Source: Streptomyces sp. NRRL S-31 (lineage in GTDB: Bacteria > Actinomycetota > Actinomycetes > Streptomycetales > Streptomycetaceae). From it: 64,000 bases of DNA. The stretch covers positions 1 through 64,000 of the forward strand of contig NZ_JOCB01000039.1 in assembly GCF_000718775.1 (NCBI RefSeq). The letters run 5' to 3'. The position numbers and the translations under genes are program-made. The notes beneath the pieces were generated by a model. That model searched no databases, was not told the origin of the DNA, and saw only the letters and a list, made by a program, of their open reading frames with translations. Shown piece by piece: positions 44,179 through 52,501 of the stretch (position 1 is the stretch's first letter; every line of letters begins with the position of its first letter).

Positions 44179-44205
44179 GTTCAAGTCCCCCCTCGGACAC
44201 CAGCA
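44179..44205. repeat. attR-type direct repeat
   Basis: 27-bp copy of the tRNA-Leu 3' end with no tRNA 5' part in front of it; marks the right boundary of the element. Confidence 0.9.
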
Positions 44206-44445
44206 GGGACGTTCACGAGATCGTCCCGAAGCGTTCACGAATTACCGGTCGAGTCATGTTACTCGCCGGTATTTCGTCGTTTCCGGGGCCTTGAGCCTCG
44301 TGAACGGCCCGATGAGGGGGTGAGGCGGTGGCGGTCGAGGTACTGCGCCTCTCACCTGCGAAAACAGGACATGCCTGTGCGACGGCTGGTGGCCGTGGCG
44401 CAGGCATGTGGGGTTTTCAGGGGGCGGAGCGCGGCGGAGGTGTGT

Positions 44446-44910
44446 CACTCGCGTGGCGGAGGCTCGACCTGCTCGGTCGGAAGCGCCCGCGCGGCAGGCG
44501 GAGCTGGGGATTCACCACCAAGCTCCACCTGGCCGTCGAGCAAGGCCTGAAGCCCATGTCGATCGTGGTGACGGCAGGGCAGTGTGGAGACTCGCCGCAG
44601 TTCTAGCCCGTGCTGGCAAAGGTTCGCGTGCCCCGCATCGGGCCGGGCCGGCCACGAGTCCGCCCCGATCGAGTGCGTGCTGACAAGGCGTACGCCTCCC
44701 GCAAGAACCGCTCCTACCTGCGCCGCCGCGGCATCCGCTGCACCATCCCCGACAAGGCCGACCATGCCCGCAACCGCCAGAAGCGCGGCTCCCGCGGCGG
44801 CCGACCACCGCACTTCGGCCCAGACGACTACCGCGAGCGCCACGCGGTCGAGTATGGGATCAACCGCCTCAAGAGACACCGCGCTGTCGCCACGCGCTAC
44901 GACAAGCGTC
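44446..44910 (+). pseudogene. IS5-family transposase remnant
   Basis: A single frame with an internal TAG at 44604-44606. It encodes pieces of a DDE transposase: TTKLHLAVEQGLKPMSIVVTAGQCGDSPQF before the stop, then [59 protein letters not shown]. The N-terminal region with the first catalytic aspartate and everything after RYDK are missing. The right end merges directly into a GNAT gene fragment on the other strand. Confidence 0.85.
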
Positions 44911-45156
44911 GGGGACCGAAAGACCGGTGAACCCGGCCAGTTCGCCAGTCGAGCGGATCTCCACGGCGAAGAGGCCGGAGCCCTGCGTGTCCCACTCGCG
45001 CTCCATTGCCTCGATGCCGTGGCGAGTCTGCTGTTCGTCACGGACACCGCCGTCACCGATCCACCGCATCACCTCGGGATCCGCATTGACAGCAGCCATG
45101 GGCACAACGTCATCCGCGCGCCAACGACGCAGGACCAATCGGGGAGTCTCAAGCAT
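44900..45156 (-). pseudogene. Truncated GNAT acetyltransferase
   Basis: ATG 45156 opens a typical RimJ/RimL-like N-terminus (LETPRLVLRRWRADDVVPMAAVNADPEVMRWIGDG) that reads normally to [10 protein letters not shown] and then runs into the antisense of the transposase remnant at about 44905. The acetyl-CoA binding half is lost. The IS insertion or a later deletion therefore broke both genes. Confidence 0.8.
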
Positions 45157-45222
45157 GACTATCCGAGCATGCTGGCTTACAGCGGCATCCCGCCTTCCTG
45201 CCTGGGACTTCCGGTACACGAC

Positions 45223-47847
45223 CTAGCGCGGGCTACGCTCGTCCCACTGCTGCCGGAACCAGGTCAGCGTCTCGTGCAGCAGCCTCTGATTGCCGCTGAC
45301 GGTGAGGAGCGACAGCCGGAAGCCCGGTCGTAGCTCCAGCTTCCCTTCCGGGATGTCGACGCCGTCCAGGGCGTTCAACCGGGCCAGGAATTCGGCCCGC
45401 CGCGCCCGCTCGGTGAACGGTTCCCGTGTGGCCAAGTGCTGGAAGACCACCTCGGCCGTTCCTCCGCGGCCCGTTCCCGGGTAGAGGGTCAGCGGCCAGA
45501 TGCCCTGCCCCGGCAACCCTGCCTTCCCCAGCATGAGGAAAGCGCTGGTGGTCACCTGGCCGGCGCCGTGGCCGACCCAGCCGCCCTCGTCCTGCCAGTG
45601 CGCCAGCAGAGTGCGGACGGCTTCCACCGTCTCCACGCTGTCGTCCGCCGACAGCTGACGGAAGAACCGCTCGGAGCGGGTCTCCTCACCGGATCCACTG
45701 TTGAGGAGGAGCGGGGCGGTTGCCGCCTCCTGCTGCCTGCTGCTGGAGTCGGCTTCCGCTTCGGACGGCGGCGTGGACGTGTCTTCGCCGTCGGTACCGG
45801 ACACCAGCAGGGCGAGGTCGTCGCTGGTCAGGCGCTGCGCCGGATCGGCTGCTCCGGTGGCCGTGAAATGAACGCCGTCGGCGCGCAGCCGGGCGCGGAC
45901 GTCCGTGCCTTCCTCGTCGGGCGAGACCCAGCGGAAGCCGCCGGAGACCTTGCCTTCCGATGTCAGGACGCGGTGGGCGTTCACGATGCCGGCGGTGCCC
46001 GCCAGGTGGTTGCCCACCGCCTGGGCGCCGGATCCGATGAACGCGGCCAGGTCCCCGTACGAGGTCCACGTGCCGTGCGGGAGGGCCGCGAGTACCTGGT
46101 GGGCCATGTTCCAGTCCCGGCTGCGTTCCGCCCGCCCGGCGCCCGTCAGCGGGGCGGGCCAGAGGCGTACCGCGAGATCCGCGATCTCGTCCGCCCGGGC
46201 GAGGATCTCCCGTGCTCCCCAGCGTTCGGTGGCGGCGATGCGGCGGTTCATCTCCAGGTGGCTGCCGCGCAGCAGGTCCTGCTTCCGCTCGAAGGGATGA
46301 TTGGACAGCTCGGAGTTGACCGCGGTCAGGGTCAGGTTGCCGAGCGTGTGCTGGAGCCGGGAGTGCAGTTCGTCTCCCGTCTCGCCGGGTTCCGCGTCCT
46401 CCTCCAGCATCCGCAGCCACTCCTCCCCGGGCGACTGCGGCATGACGTGCTCGATGGTGAGCTGCGCGGCGGCGAAGTCGACCGGCTCGGGATGGCCGTA
46501 GCTCTCCTCCAGGCGCTGGAGCACGAGTTTTCGCTGGTGCCAGCGGCCGTACTGGTAGAAGGGCGCCGAGCGGATCTTCTCGCGCAGTTCCCTGTCGTCG
46601 GGCCAGAAGCGGTTCTCGGCGGAGAGGAGCTGGTGAAGTCCCTCGGCGACGGGCACACCCCTCGGGAGCTGGGCGGGCACGGCCTGGAAGATCCTGTTGA
46701 GGTTGTTCGTCGGTACGCGGCAGATCATGCGGCGGACCAGGAAGCTCTCGATGTACGCCAGCGCGCGGGCCATGTCCGCGGCGTTCAGTTCACCGCGCTC
46801 CCGCCGGTCGAAGAGCAGCATCACGGCAGGGTGGGTGACCGCCGCCTGCCAGGCGTCGAGGCGCCGCAGACAGGCCCGGACCTCGGCGTCGGACTCCAGC
46901 TCGGGGTTGAGGATCCGGCGGAAGTGAGCGCAACTGCGGTGGAGTTCCTTGATGTACGCCTCGATGCCGTCCTCGTCGGCGTCGGCCCTCTCGAAGCGGT
47001 GCTGCTGTGCCGCGTAGAGGTCCTGGCGGCGTACCCGGTCGTCGCCGTCCAGAACGAGCCGCAGCCACATGAGCTGTTCCAGCTCGTCGTTGGTGAGGCT
47101 GTCCTGCAAGGGGAGCCAGTACGTCTCGTAGACGAGCTCGCCTCGGTCGGGAAGCCGCATGAAGAGGTAGTTGCGCAGGAGATCGGCCTGGCTGAGCTTG
47201 AGGCCGGTGTTGTTGAGCGACTCGAAGATGCGGTGCACGTTGTCTCCGCGCTCGGCGGTGACGGCGACGAGCGTGAGCCTGGAGGTGATGGCCTGCTCGA
47301 TGCGGAAGACGTCCTCGGGACTGGCCGGATCATTGGCCTCGACCAGCTTGCGTCTGAAGAAGCGGTAGGCGGCGGCCACTCTGTCCCCGGCGGCCTGGTC
47401 CGCAGGGGTGGCCAGGATGTGCGCGGCGTACTGCGGACGGTCGGCCTGCGTCGGCAGCAGGCGGAAGCGGTCGGCACCCTTGCGGCGCTTGTTGATCAGG
47501 TATTCCTCGTCGACGCGCTCGGCCTCGTCCGGTTCGGAGTCGGCGACGTGGTCGCGGATCGCGGCCAGCGCCAGGGAGAGCGTCGTGAGGCGCTGCTGCC
47601 CGTCCACCACCAGCCAGCGCGGGAACGTCGGCTCGTTCAGCGGCGAGGGCGCGAGGACGACCGAACCGAGGAAGTGGGTGCTCCGCTTGTCCCCGGACTC
47701 CACCAGCTCCGCCTGCTCCAGGATGTCATCCCACAACTGCGCGAGTTGTTTCTCCGTCCAGGAGTAGGTCCTTTGGTACAGAGGCACTTGGAACTGCTGT
47801 GCCCGCCCCTGTACGAGATCGGCGAACAACGTCTCCTTCGCCTGCAA
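45223..47847 (-). CDS. DUF262/DUF1524 (GmrSD-type) nuclease fused to a cysteine-less alkyltransferase-like domain
   Basis: An 874-aa protein. DUF262 NTPase at about 1-370: VPLYQRTYSW, VVDGQQRLTTLSLALAAI (residues 81-98), FESLNNTGLKLSQADLLRNYLF. DUF1524 HNH-like nuclease at about 400-560: LTIEHVMPQ (463-471), HTLGNLTLT, NHPFERKQDLL. At 578-640 is a winged-helix domain of the MGMT/ATL family (VLAALPHGTWTSYGDLAAFIGS, AVGNHLAG, SGGFRW) in which the PCHR motif reads NAHR. The last 180 residues are unassigned. GmrSD enzymes cut phage DNA with modified bases; the added domain could read a base modification. TTG 47847 follows GGGGG. Confidence 0.88.
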   Translation of the reverse strand: MQAKETLFADLVQGRAQQFQVPLYQRTYSWTEKQLAQLWDDILEQAELVESGDKRSTHFLGSVVLAPSPLNEPTFPRWLVVDGQQRLTTLSLALAAIRDHVADSEPDEAERVDEEYLINKRRKGADRFRLLPTQADRPQYAAHILATPADQAAGDRVAAAYRFFRRKLVEANDPASPEDVFRIEQAITSRLTLVAVTAERGDNVHRIFESLNNTGLKLSQADLLRNYLFMRLPDRGELVYETYWLPLQDSLTNDELEQLMWLRLVLDGDDRVRRQDLYAAQQHRFERADADEDGIEAYIKELHRSCAHFRRILNPELESDAEVRACLRRLDAWQAAVTHPAVMLLFDRRERGELNAADMARALAYIESFLVRRMICRVPTNNLNRIFQAVPAQLPRGVPVAEGLHQLLSAENRFWPDDRELREKIRSAPFYQYGRWHQRKLVLQRLEESYGHPEPVDFAAAQLTIEHVMPQSPGEEWLRMLEEDAEPGETGDELHSRLQHTLGNLTLTAVNSELSNHPFERKQDLLRGSHLEMNRRIAATERWGAREILARADEIADLAVRLWPAPLTGAGRAERSRDWNMAHQVLAALPHGTWTSYGDLAAFIGSGAQAVGNHLAGTAGIVNAHRVLTSEGKVSGGFRWVSPDEEGTDVRARLRADGVHFTATGAADPAQRLTSDDLALLVSGTDGEDTSTPPSEAEADSSSRQQEAATAPLLLNSGSGEETRSERFFRQLSADDSVETVEAVRTLLAHWQDEGGWVGHGAGQVTTSAFLMLGKAGLPGQGIWPLTLYPGTGRGGTAEVVFQHLATREPFTERARRAEFLARLNALDGVDIPEGKLELRPGFRLSLLTVSGNQRLLHETLTWFRQQWDERSPR

Positions 47848-47873
47848 CTTCGCGCCCCCTGTTACCGATGACC

Positions 47874-47938
47874 TGCGTCGTACGTCGTACGTCCTGCGTC
47901 TTGCGTCGGGCGGAAACTCTATGACGTCACGCCCGACG
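47874..47938. repeat. Five 7-bp repeats and a hairpin between helicase and nuclease genes
   Basis: TRCGTCN occurs five times in a row from 47874 to 47908. CGTCGGGCG (47904-47912) pairs with CGCCCGACG (47930-47938) and its loop contains TGACGTCA. This may be a terminator of the helicase gene combined with the promoter/operator of the nuclease gene. Confidence 0.6.
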
Positions 47939-47958
47939 CGGCACGGTGATGCCGACAG

Positions 47959-50139
47959 TCACCCCGCCGGACTCCTGAGAGGTGCACCGGCCCCCACCCC
48001 CGCCTCCACCAGGAACGGACTCGGCTCACCCGACCACGACACGTACAGGCTGTCGCGCGCTCTCGTGCAGGCGACGAACAGCAGGCAGCGTTCCGACATC
48101 ATGTCCGTCTCGTACTGCTTGGCGTCCAGCTCGGCCGGCGTCACCGCCTTCGCGAACGGCACGGCACCGTCGTTGGCGCCGATCACCGCGACGCAGCGGA
48201 ATTCGAGTCCCTTGAACGAGTGCATGGTCCCGACCCGTACGGCGTCCGCCGCGCTCGCGGTGTCGGCGGACCGCAACGATACGGCGGGGATGCCTGCGGC
48301 CTTGAGGTGGGTCACCGCCTTGGCGCACGTCTTGTTGAACCGGGTGCTCACCCCTATCTCCTCGGCGCCGACTCCCGCATCCAGCCACGCCCGCACCCGG
48401 GTGACCAGAGCCGCGAGTTCGGCGTCCTCGTCCGCCGCCGCCTGCACGGCCGGCCCGTCGCCGTGCAGGGCGGAGCGGTAGCCGAGCAGCGTGTCGTCGC
48501 GGCCCTCGTCCTCGAGCCGGGCGATGGGGCGGCCGATGAGCAGGGCGGTGGACCAGCGCAGGATCTCCTGGGTGCTGCGGTAGTTCTTGCGCAGCTTCAC
48601 CGACCGCCCGGTGACCTTGATGCCCAGCGACTTCAGGGACACCTTCGAGTCGTAGATGCGCTGGTGCGGGTCGCCCGCGATGAACAGATCGTCCGGGCGG
48701 GCGGGCACGGCCGCGCGCAGCAGACGCCACTGCGCCGGATGCAGGTCCTGTGCCTCGTCCACCACCACGTGCCGGTACTGCGGCCCCTTCTCCGCCAGCA
48801 GCCGCGCCGCCTCCGCGCAGGTCTGCAGCCAGGTCCGGGCCCCGTCCGCGGCCAGGTCGGCCGTGAACCGCTCCACCGTCTCCCACACCAGCGGCCGCTC
48901 GGCCGCGGTCAGCCGGCTCCCGCGCCCACGCCGGTCCGCCGACTCGTACTCGGCGAGGCTCCGGATGTCCTGGGCGAGTATCACGTGCCGGTACTCCTGG
49001 GCGAGGAACTGCGCGCTGCCGGGGAACCCGGTCGCCTTGGCGGCCTTGCCCCAGCGGCTCTCCTCCTCATTGTTCATCAGCGGCCGCAGCGCCACCGCGC
49101 CCGGCGCCTCGGCGACGAGCCGGCTGGCGAATCCGTCCACCGTCGAGACGTCCACCTTCTCGCGCAGCTCCGGGTCCTCCACCAGCGATTCGAGGCCGGA
49201 GCGGAGCGCGTTGACGAGCGCGTTGGTGTACGTGGTGAGCAGGATGCGGTCACCGTCGCGCAGGTGCCCCAGCAGGTACTTGACGCGGTGCAGGGCTACG
49301 ACGGTCTTGCCGGTGCCGGGCCCGCCGGTGACCTGGGCGGGCCCCGAGTACGACGCCCGGTAGGCCACCTTGCGCTGCGAGGGGTGCAGGAACACCCGCC
49401 AGGCCGCGAACGGCTTCTCCAGGATGTCCCGCAGCTCCTCCGGTGCCGTGACCAGCGCGATGCGTGCCCTGGTGTGCTGGATCGCCGTCTCGTAGTCCTG
49501 CGTGTCCACCGGCTGCGTCGACGCCTGGAGGGCGGGCGCGACGATGTCCTGCCACACCTCCTCGATCGGGATCCCTTCGGCGAGGTACTGCAGCACCTCC
49601 CGCTGGTCCTGCGGCAGCAGCGGCGCGAACACCTCCAACTGCTCCTTGTCGATGAGCGACCGCGCCTGCCGCAGCGTCTCGTCGTCGATGCCGAGCGCCT
49701 TCAGGTCCCCGTCGGAGAACTCCGCGAACAGCCGCTTCTTCGGCGAGCCCTCCGCGACGCGCTCGTATGCCGGCGTGAGCTCGTCCAGGGTCGCCGCGTC
49801 CCGGATCTCGACGGCCCGCGTCACCTCGTTGATGCTGGCCTTCTGCTTCTTCGCCCAGGCGATCGCCTTGTCGTGCTGCATGACCCGCAGCAGGATGAAC
49901 GTGTCCCCGGTCGGCGGAGCGAGGACCACACCGCGCCAGAACTGGTCGATACGGATCGTCCGTATCTGCTTGTCCTTGGCGTTCGTCAGGCTCTCCAGCT
50001 TCAGTCCCTGATCCCTGAAGAGCTGATCGAGGGTGAGCTGGTTGAACTTCTCCCACGCCTCCAGCACGCCCTTCCGGACCGGCGGCTGGAGCTTGGGGAG
50101 TTCGGCGAAGAAACCGATGTCGAAGGCGAGCTGCGGCAT
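47959..50139 (-). CDS. UvrD/Rep-type SF1 helicase with RelE-like N-terminal domain
   Basis: A 726-aa protein. Residues 1-100 (LAFDIGFFAELPKLQPPVRKGVLEAWEKF to FILLRVMQHDKAIAWAKKQ) match the small alpha/beta plan of RelE/ParE toxins, as seen in some helicase-toxin fusions. The helicase core has Walker A TGGPGTGKTV (271-280), DEAQD (461-465), LRKNYRSTQEI (motif IV) and VGTMHSFKGLEFRCV (motif V); the C-terminus retains VACTRARDSLYV (motif VI). ATP-dependent DNA unwinding is expected. Same strand as the nuclease gene 111 bp downstream, so possibly one defence module. Confidence 0.92.
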   Translation of the reverse strand: MPQLAFDIGFFAELPKLQPPVRKGVLEAWEKFNQLTLDQLFRDQGLKLESLTNAKDKQIRTIRIDQFWRGVVLAPPTGDTFILLRVMQHDKAIAWAKKQKASINEVTRAVEIRDAATLDELTPAYERVAEGSPKKRLFAEFSDGDLKALGIDDETLRQARSLIDKEQLEVFAPLLPQDQREVLQYLAEGIPIEEVWQDIVAPALQASTQPVDTQDYETAIQHTRARIALVTAPEELRDILEKPFAAWRVFLHPSQRKVAYRASYSGPAQVTGGPGTGKTVVALHRVKYLLGHLRDGDRILLTTYTNALVNALRSGLESLVEDPELREKVDVSTVDGFASRLVAEAPGAVALRPLMNNEEESRWGKAAKATGFPGSAQFLAQEYRHVILAQDIRSLAEYESADRRGRGSRLTAAERPLVWETVERFTADLAADGARTWLQTCAEAARLLAEKGPQYRHVVVDEAQDLHPAQWRLLRAAVPARPDDLFIAGDPHQRIYDSKVSLKSLGIKVTGRSVKLRKNYRSTQEILRWSTALLIGRPIARLEDEGRDDTLLGYRSALHGDGPAVQAAADEDAELAALVTRVRAWLDAGVGAEEIGVSTRFNKTCAKAVTHLKAAGIPAVSLRSADTASAADAVRVGTMHSFKGLEFRCVAVIGANDGAVPFAKAVTPAELDAKQYETDMMSERCLLFVACTRARDSLYVSWSGEPSPFLVEAGVGAGAPLRSPAG

Positions 50140-50188
50140 GAGGGGATCCTAAGGGCCGGGCGGGGTGCCGTGCGGGTGGAGTACCAGG

Positions 50189-51796
50189 TCAGGAGGAGGA
50201 GCCGGGGCTGCCACCGTCGAGATCGAGACGGATCACGGCCAGCGTCTCGGCGACCTCGGCGGTGAGTTCGTCGCCCGGGCCGAACACCATGCACAAGTCC
50301 GCGTGCAGCGGCTCCAGGACGGCGAAGGCGTCCGCGGCCCGCCCCTGCGCGAGCAGCAGCATGCCGATGTCGCGCCGCAGTTCCACGGCCGTCTCGCTCA
50401 TGTCGCCGTCCACGGACCGGACGACATCGAGGACGTCGTGCAGCCCCGCCAGCGCCTCGGTCACCCGGCCGAGTTCGCCCCGGCAGCGCGCCGCCTGCGC
50501 CCGGCTGTCCAGCGCCTCCTCACTGCCCGGCCCGCTCACCCGCCCGTAGGCGTCGGCGAGCGCTTCGAACTCGGGCAGGGCGGCACGGTGGTCGCCCGCC
50601 AACTGGTGGCTGACCGCCCGCCATGTGCGCAGGCGCAGGACCGCCTTGTTTTCCGAACCGAGGGCCCGCGCGGCCGGCTCGATCATCTCGTCGACCACCT
50701 CGGCGGCCTGCGCGTACCGCTCCTCCTCCATCAGCGCCACGTAGTGCGCCTGCACCTCGCGGATCCGCTCCCGCAGAGCCTCCCGCTCAGCCGCTGGCAC
50801 GGCGGGCGGCACACCGGGTCCGGCTGCGGACGCGGCGGGCCGTGCGCCCGCGGTGCCGGCGCGCGAGCGGGGTGCGTACGGGCGGCGGAAGATCCCGGTC
50901 GGGTCGGGCGTCCCGGCGGGCCCCGCCTCCTCGGGCGTCGACTCCTCGCCGGGCCCGGGCAGGAAGGGCCGCAGCCGCTCGTACACCTCCTGCACGTCCG
51001 CCGGGCGCGCCTCGGGCGCCTTGCGGAGCAGATGCAGGACCAGGGCCTCCAGCTCCGCCGGCACCTCGGCCCGCAGTTGCCGCAGCGGTGTCGGGTTGGC
51101 GTTGACGTGCTGCATCATCAGTTGCCACTCGCTGTCCCCGGTGAACAGCCGCTGCCCGCAGAGCAGTTCGTGAAGCACGCACCCCAGCGCGTACAGGTCG
51201 GCGCGCGGCGTGACCCGCCCGCCGCGCACCTGTTCCGGCGCCATGTACTGGTGCGTCCCGATGGGGCTGCCGGTCGCGGTCAGCTTGGTGACGTCCGTCC
51301 GAAGGATCGCCGCGATCCCGAAGTCGAGCACCTTCACCGTGCCGTCCCGGGCAACGAGGATGTTGCCCGGCTTCAGGTCACGGTGCACGACGGGCACGTC
51401 GTGCGCGTACGACAGCACGGTCGCCACCTGCGCCGCCACGGCCACCGCCCAGCTCACCGGGAGCGGCCTCTCCGGGTGCACGTACCCGGTCAGCGGCACG
51501 CCGTCGACCAGCTCCATCACCAGGAACAGTTGCTCGTACGACTCGTCGAGCACCGCGTCGTACACCTGTGGCACGCCCGGGTGCTGGATCCGTGCGGTGA
51601 TCCGCGCCTCGCGCCGGAACCGCTTCTCGAACTCCTCCGCCAGGTGCGGCGACGCCACGGCCTGCGGGCGGATCAGCTTCACGGCGACCGGCCGGTCCAG
51701 GACGGTGTCGTAACCCCGCCACACGTCCCCCATGCCGCCGTGGCCGAACTGCTCCAGCAGCTCGTACCGTCCCGCGATCCGCCGTGACTCCGGCAC
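50189..51796 (-). CDS. Ser/Thr protein kinase with TPR-like C-terminus, no membrane segment
   Basis: A 535-aa Hanks-type kinase. GHGGMGDVWRGYD (P-loop), VAVKLI (catalytic Lys), VVHRDLKPGNILV, KVLDFGIAA and the APE motif in HQYMAPEQVRGG are all intact, so it should be active. Residues 290-340 are a Pro/Ala linker and 340-520 are helical repeats (YAQAAEVVDEM, HRAALPEFEALAD, RVTEALAGLHDVLD). Unlike PknB-type kinases there is no transmembrane segment or PASTA domain. GTG 51796 follows GGGGAG. It lies between the helicase and the XRE/DUF397 genes; the partner is unknown. Confidence 0.95.
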   Translation of the reverse strand: MPESRRIAGRYELLEQFGHGGMGDVWRGYDTVLDRPVAVKLIRPQAVASPHLAEEFEKRFRREARITARIQHPGVPQVYDAVLDESYEQLFLVMELVDGVPLTGYVHPERPLPVSWAVAVAAQVATVLSYAHDVPVVHRDLKPGNILVARDGTVKVLDFGIAAILRTDVTKLTATGSPIGTHQYMAPEQVRGGRVTPRADLYALGCVLHELLCGQRLFTGDSEWQLMMQHVNANPTPLRQLRAEVPAELEALVLHLLRKAPEARPADVQEVYERLRPFLPGPGEESTPEEAGPAGTPDPTGIFRRPYAPRSRAGTAGARPAASAAGPGVPPAVPAAEREALRERIREVQAHYVALMEEERYAQAAEVVDEMIEPAARALGSENKAVLRLRTWRAVSHQLAGDHRAALPEFEALADAYGRVSGPGSEEALDSRAQAARCRGELGRVTEALAGLHDVLDVVRSVDGDMSETAVELRRDIGMLLLAQGRAADAFAVLEPLHADLCMVFGPGDELTAEVAETLAVIRLDLDGGSPGSSS

Positions 51797-51902
51797 CTGC
51801 TCCCCGCCCCCGCCCCCGTCGAGTTACCGAAGTGGTCTTCGATGCGCTGGGAAGCAGTTTCGCGGGTGCGGGTTCCGCGCGTCCAACCGGGTCGCGGGCG
51901 AC

Positions 51903-52367
51903 CTACGTGATCAGGTCACGCGGGGTGGCGCAGTCGGCGGCGCACTCCGCCCAGACGGTCTTGCCGGGCCCGCCCGTGGCGCGCGGGGAGCAGCCCCACC
52001 GGTCGGCCAGCGCCTCGACGAGCAGTAGGCCGCGGCCGCCGTCGCCGTCCTGTGCCGTGGTGGCGGGAATGCGGGGGAGGCGTTCACCGCGGGTGTCGCT
52101 GACCTCGATCCGTACGGTGCCGGTCGTCGGGTCGGCGGTGAGCAGGACGTGGAAGTCCCGGCCGGGGACGTGGCCGTGCCGGACGGCGTTGGCGCACAGT
52201 TCCGCCACAACGAGTGTGACGACATCGTGCGCGTCGCTGCCGTACGGGATGCCCCAGGCGTCGAGCCGGGTCCCGCACAGCCGCCTGGCCAGGCGGGCGC
52301 CGCGCAGGGTCGAGCTGAAGCACATCGCGAACTTGTGCACCGTGAGGGGTGATTGTGCTGCGGTCAT
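51903..52367 (-). CDS. ATP-binding protein of the anti-sigma-factor type (HATPase_c)
   Basis: A 154-aa GHKL ATPase domain alone: N-box LVVAELCANAVRHG (about residues 50-63), G1 box VRIEVSDTRGERLP, G2 box DGGRGLLLVEALADRWG. Such single-domain proteins bind sigma factors or anti-anti-sigma proteins, or act with XRE/DUF397 genes, which here diverge from it. ATG 52367. Cytoplasmic. Confidence 0.92.
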   Translation of the reverse strand: MTAAQSPLTVHKFAMCFSSTLRGARLARRLCGTRLDAWGIPYGSDAHDVVTLVVAELCANAVRHGHVPGRDFHVLLTADPTTGTVRIEVSDTRGERLPRIPATTAQDGDGGRGLLLVEALADRWGCSPRATGGPGKTVWAECAADCATPRDLIT

Positions 52368-52501
52368 GCACTCACGGTGGCGTCTCGTGGCATAGCGTCA
52401 CCAGGGGTGACGCGCTGACGTTGGCTCTTCGTACGGGATCGACGGGCGCTCTGTACGCGGTGATACGCGGGGGAGAGGCGGGTGGCAGGACGGTGACTTC
52501 G

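Larger units (their letters stand above)
36824..44205. mobile_element. Integrated element at tRNA-Leu, about 7.4 kb
   Basis: Bounded by a 27-bp perfect direct repeat: the tRNA 3' end at 36824-36850 and a copy at 44179-44205. The left copy keeps the tRNA whole. Contents: structured non-coding region, serine recombinase, APH-type kinase, aldo/keto reductase, JmjC cupin, 45-aa peptide, 40-aa membrane peptide, 83-aa protein, XRE/DUF5753 regulator, DUF6879 protein, 69-aa protein. No tyrosine integrase or replication gene is recognisable, so it is either defective or moved by the serine recombinase or by helper functions. Base composition inside is more mixed than in the flanks. Confidence 0.8.

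Noticed and set aside
44179..44205. A second tRNA gene at the right end of the element
   Set aside because: Only the T-arm and acceptor 3' strand are present; no D or anticodon arm precedes them.
44128..44550. 140-codon plus-strand frame across attR
   Set aside because: No ribosome site or motif; it spans the att repeat and the IS remnant in a frame different from the transposase.
45436..47871. 811-codon plus-strand frame across the DUF262 gene
   Set aside because: No recognisable domain; opposite strand has clear DUF262, HNH and ATL motifs.
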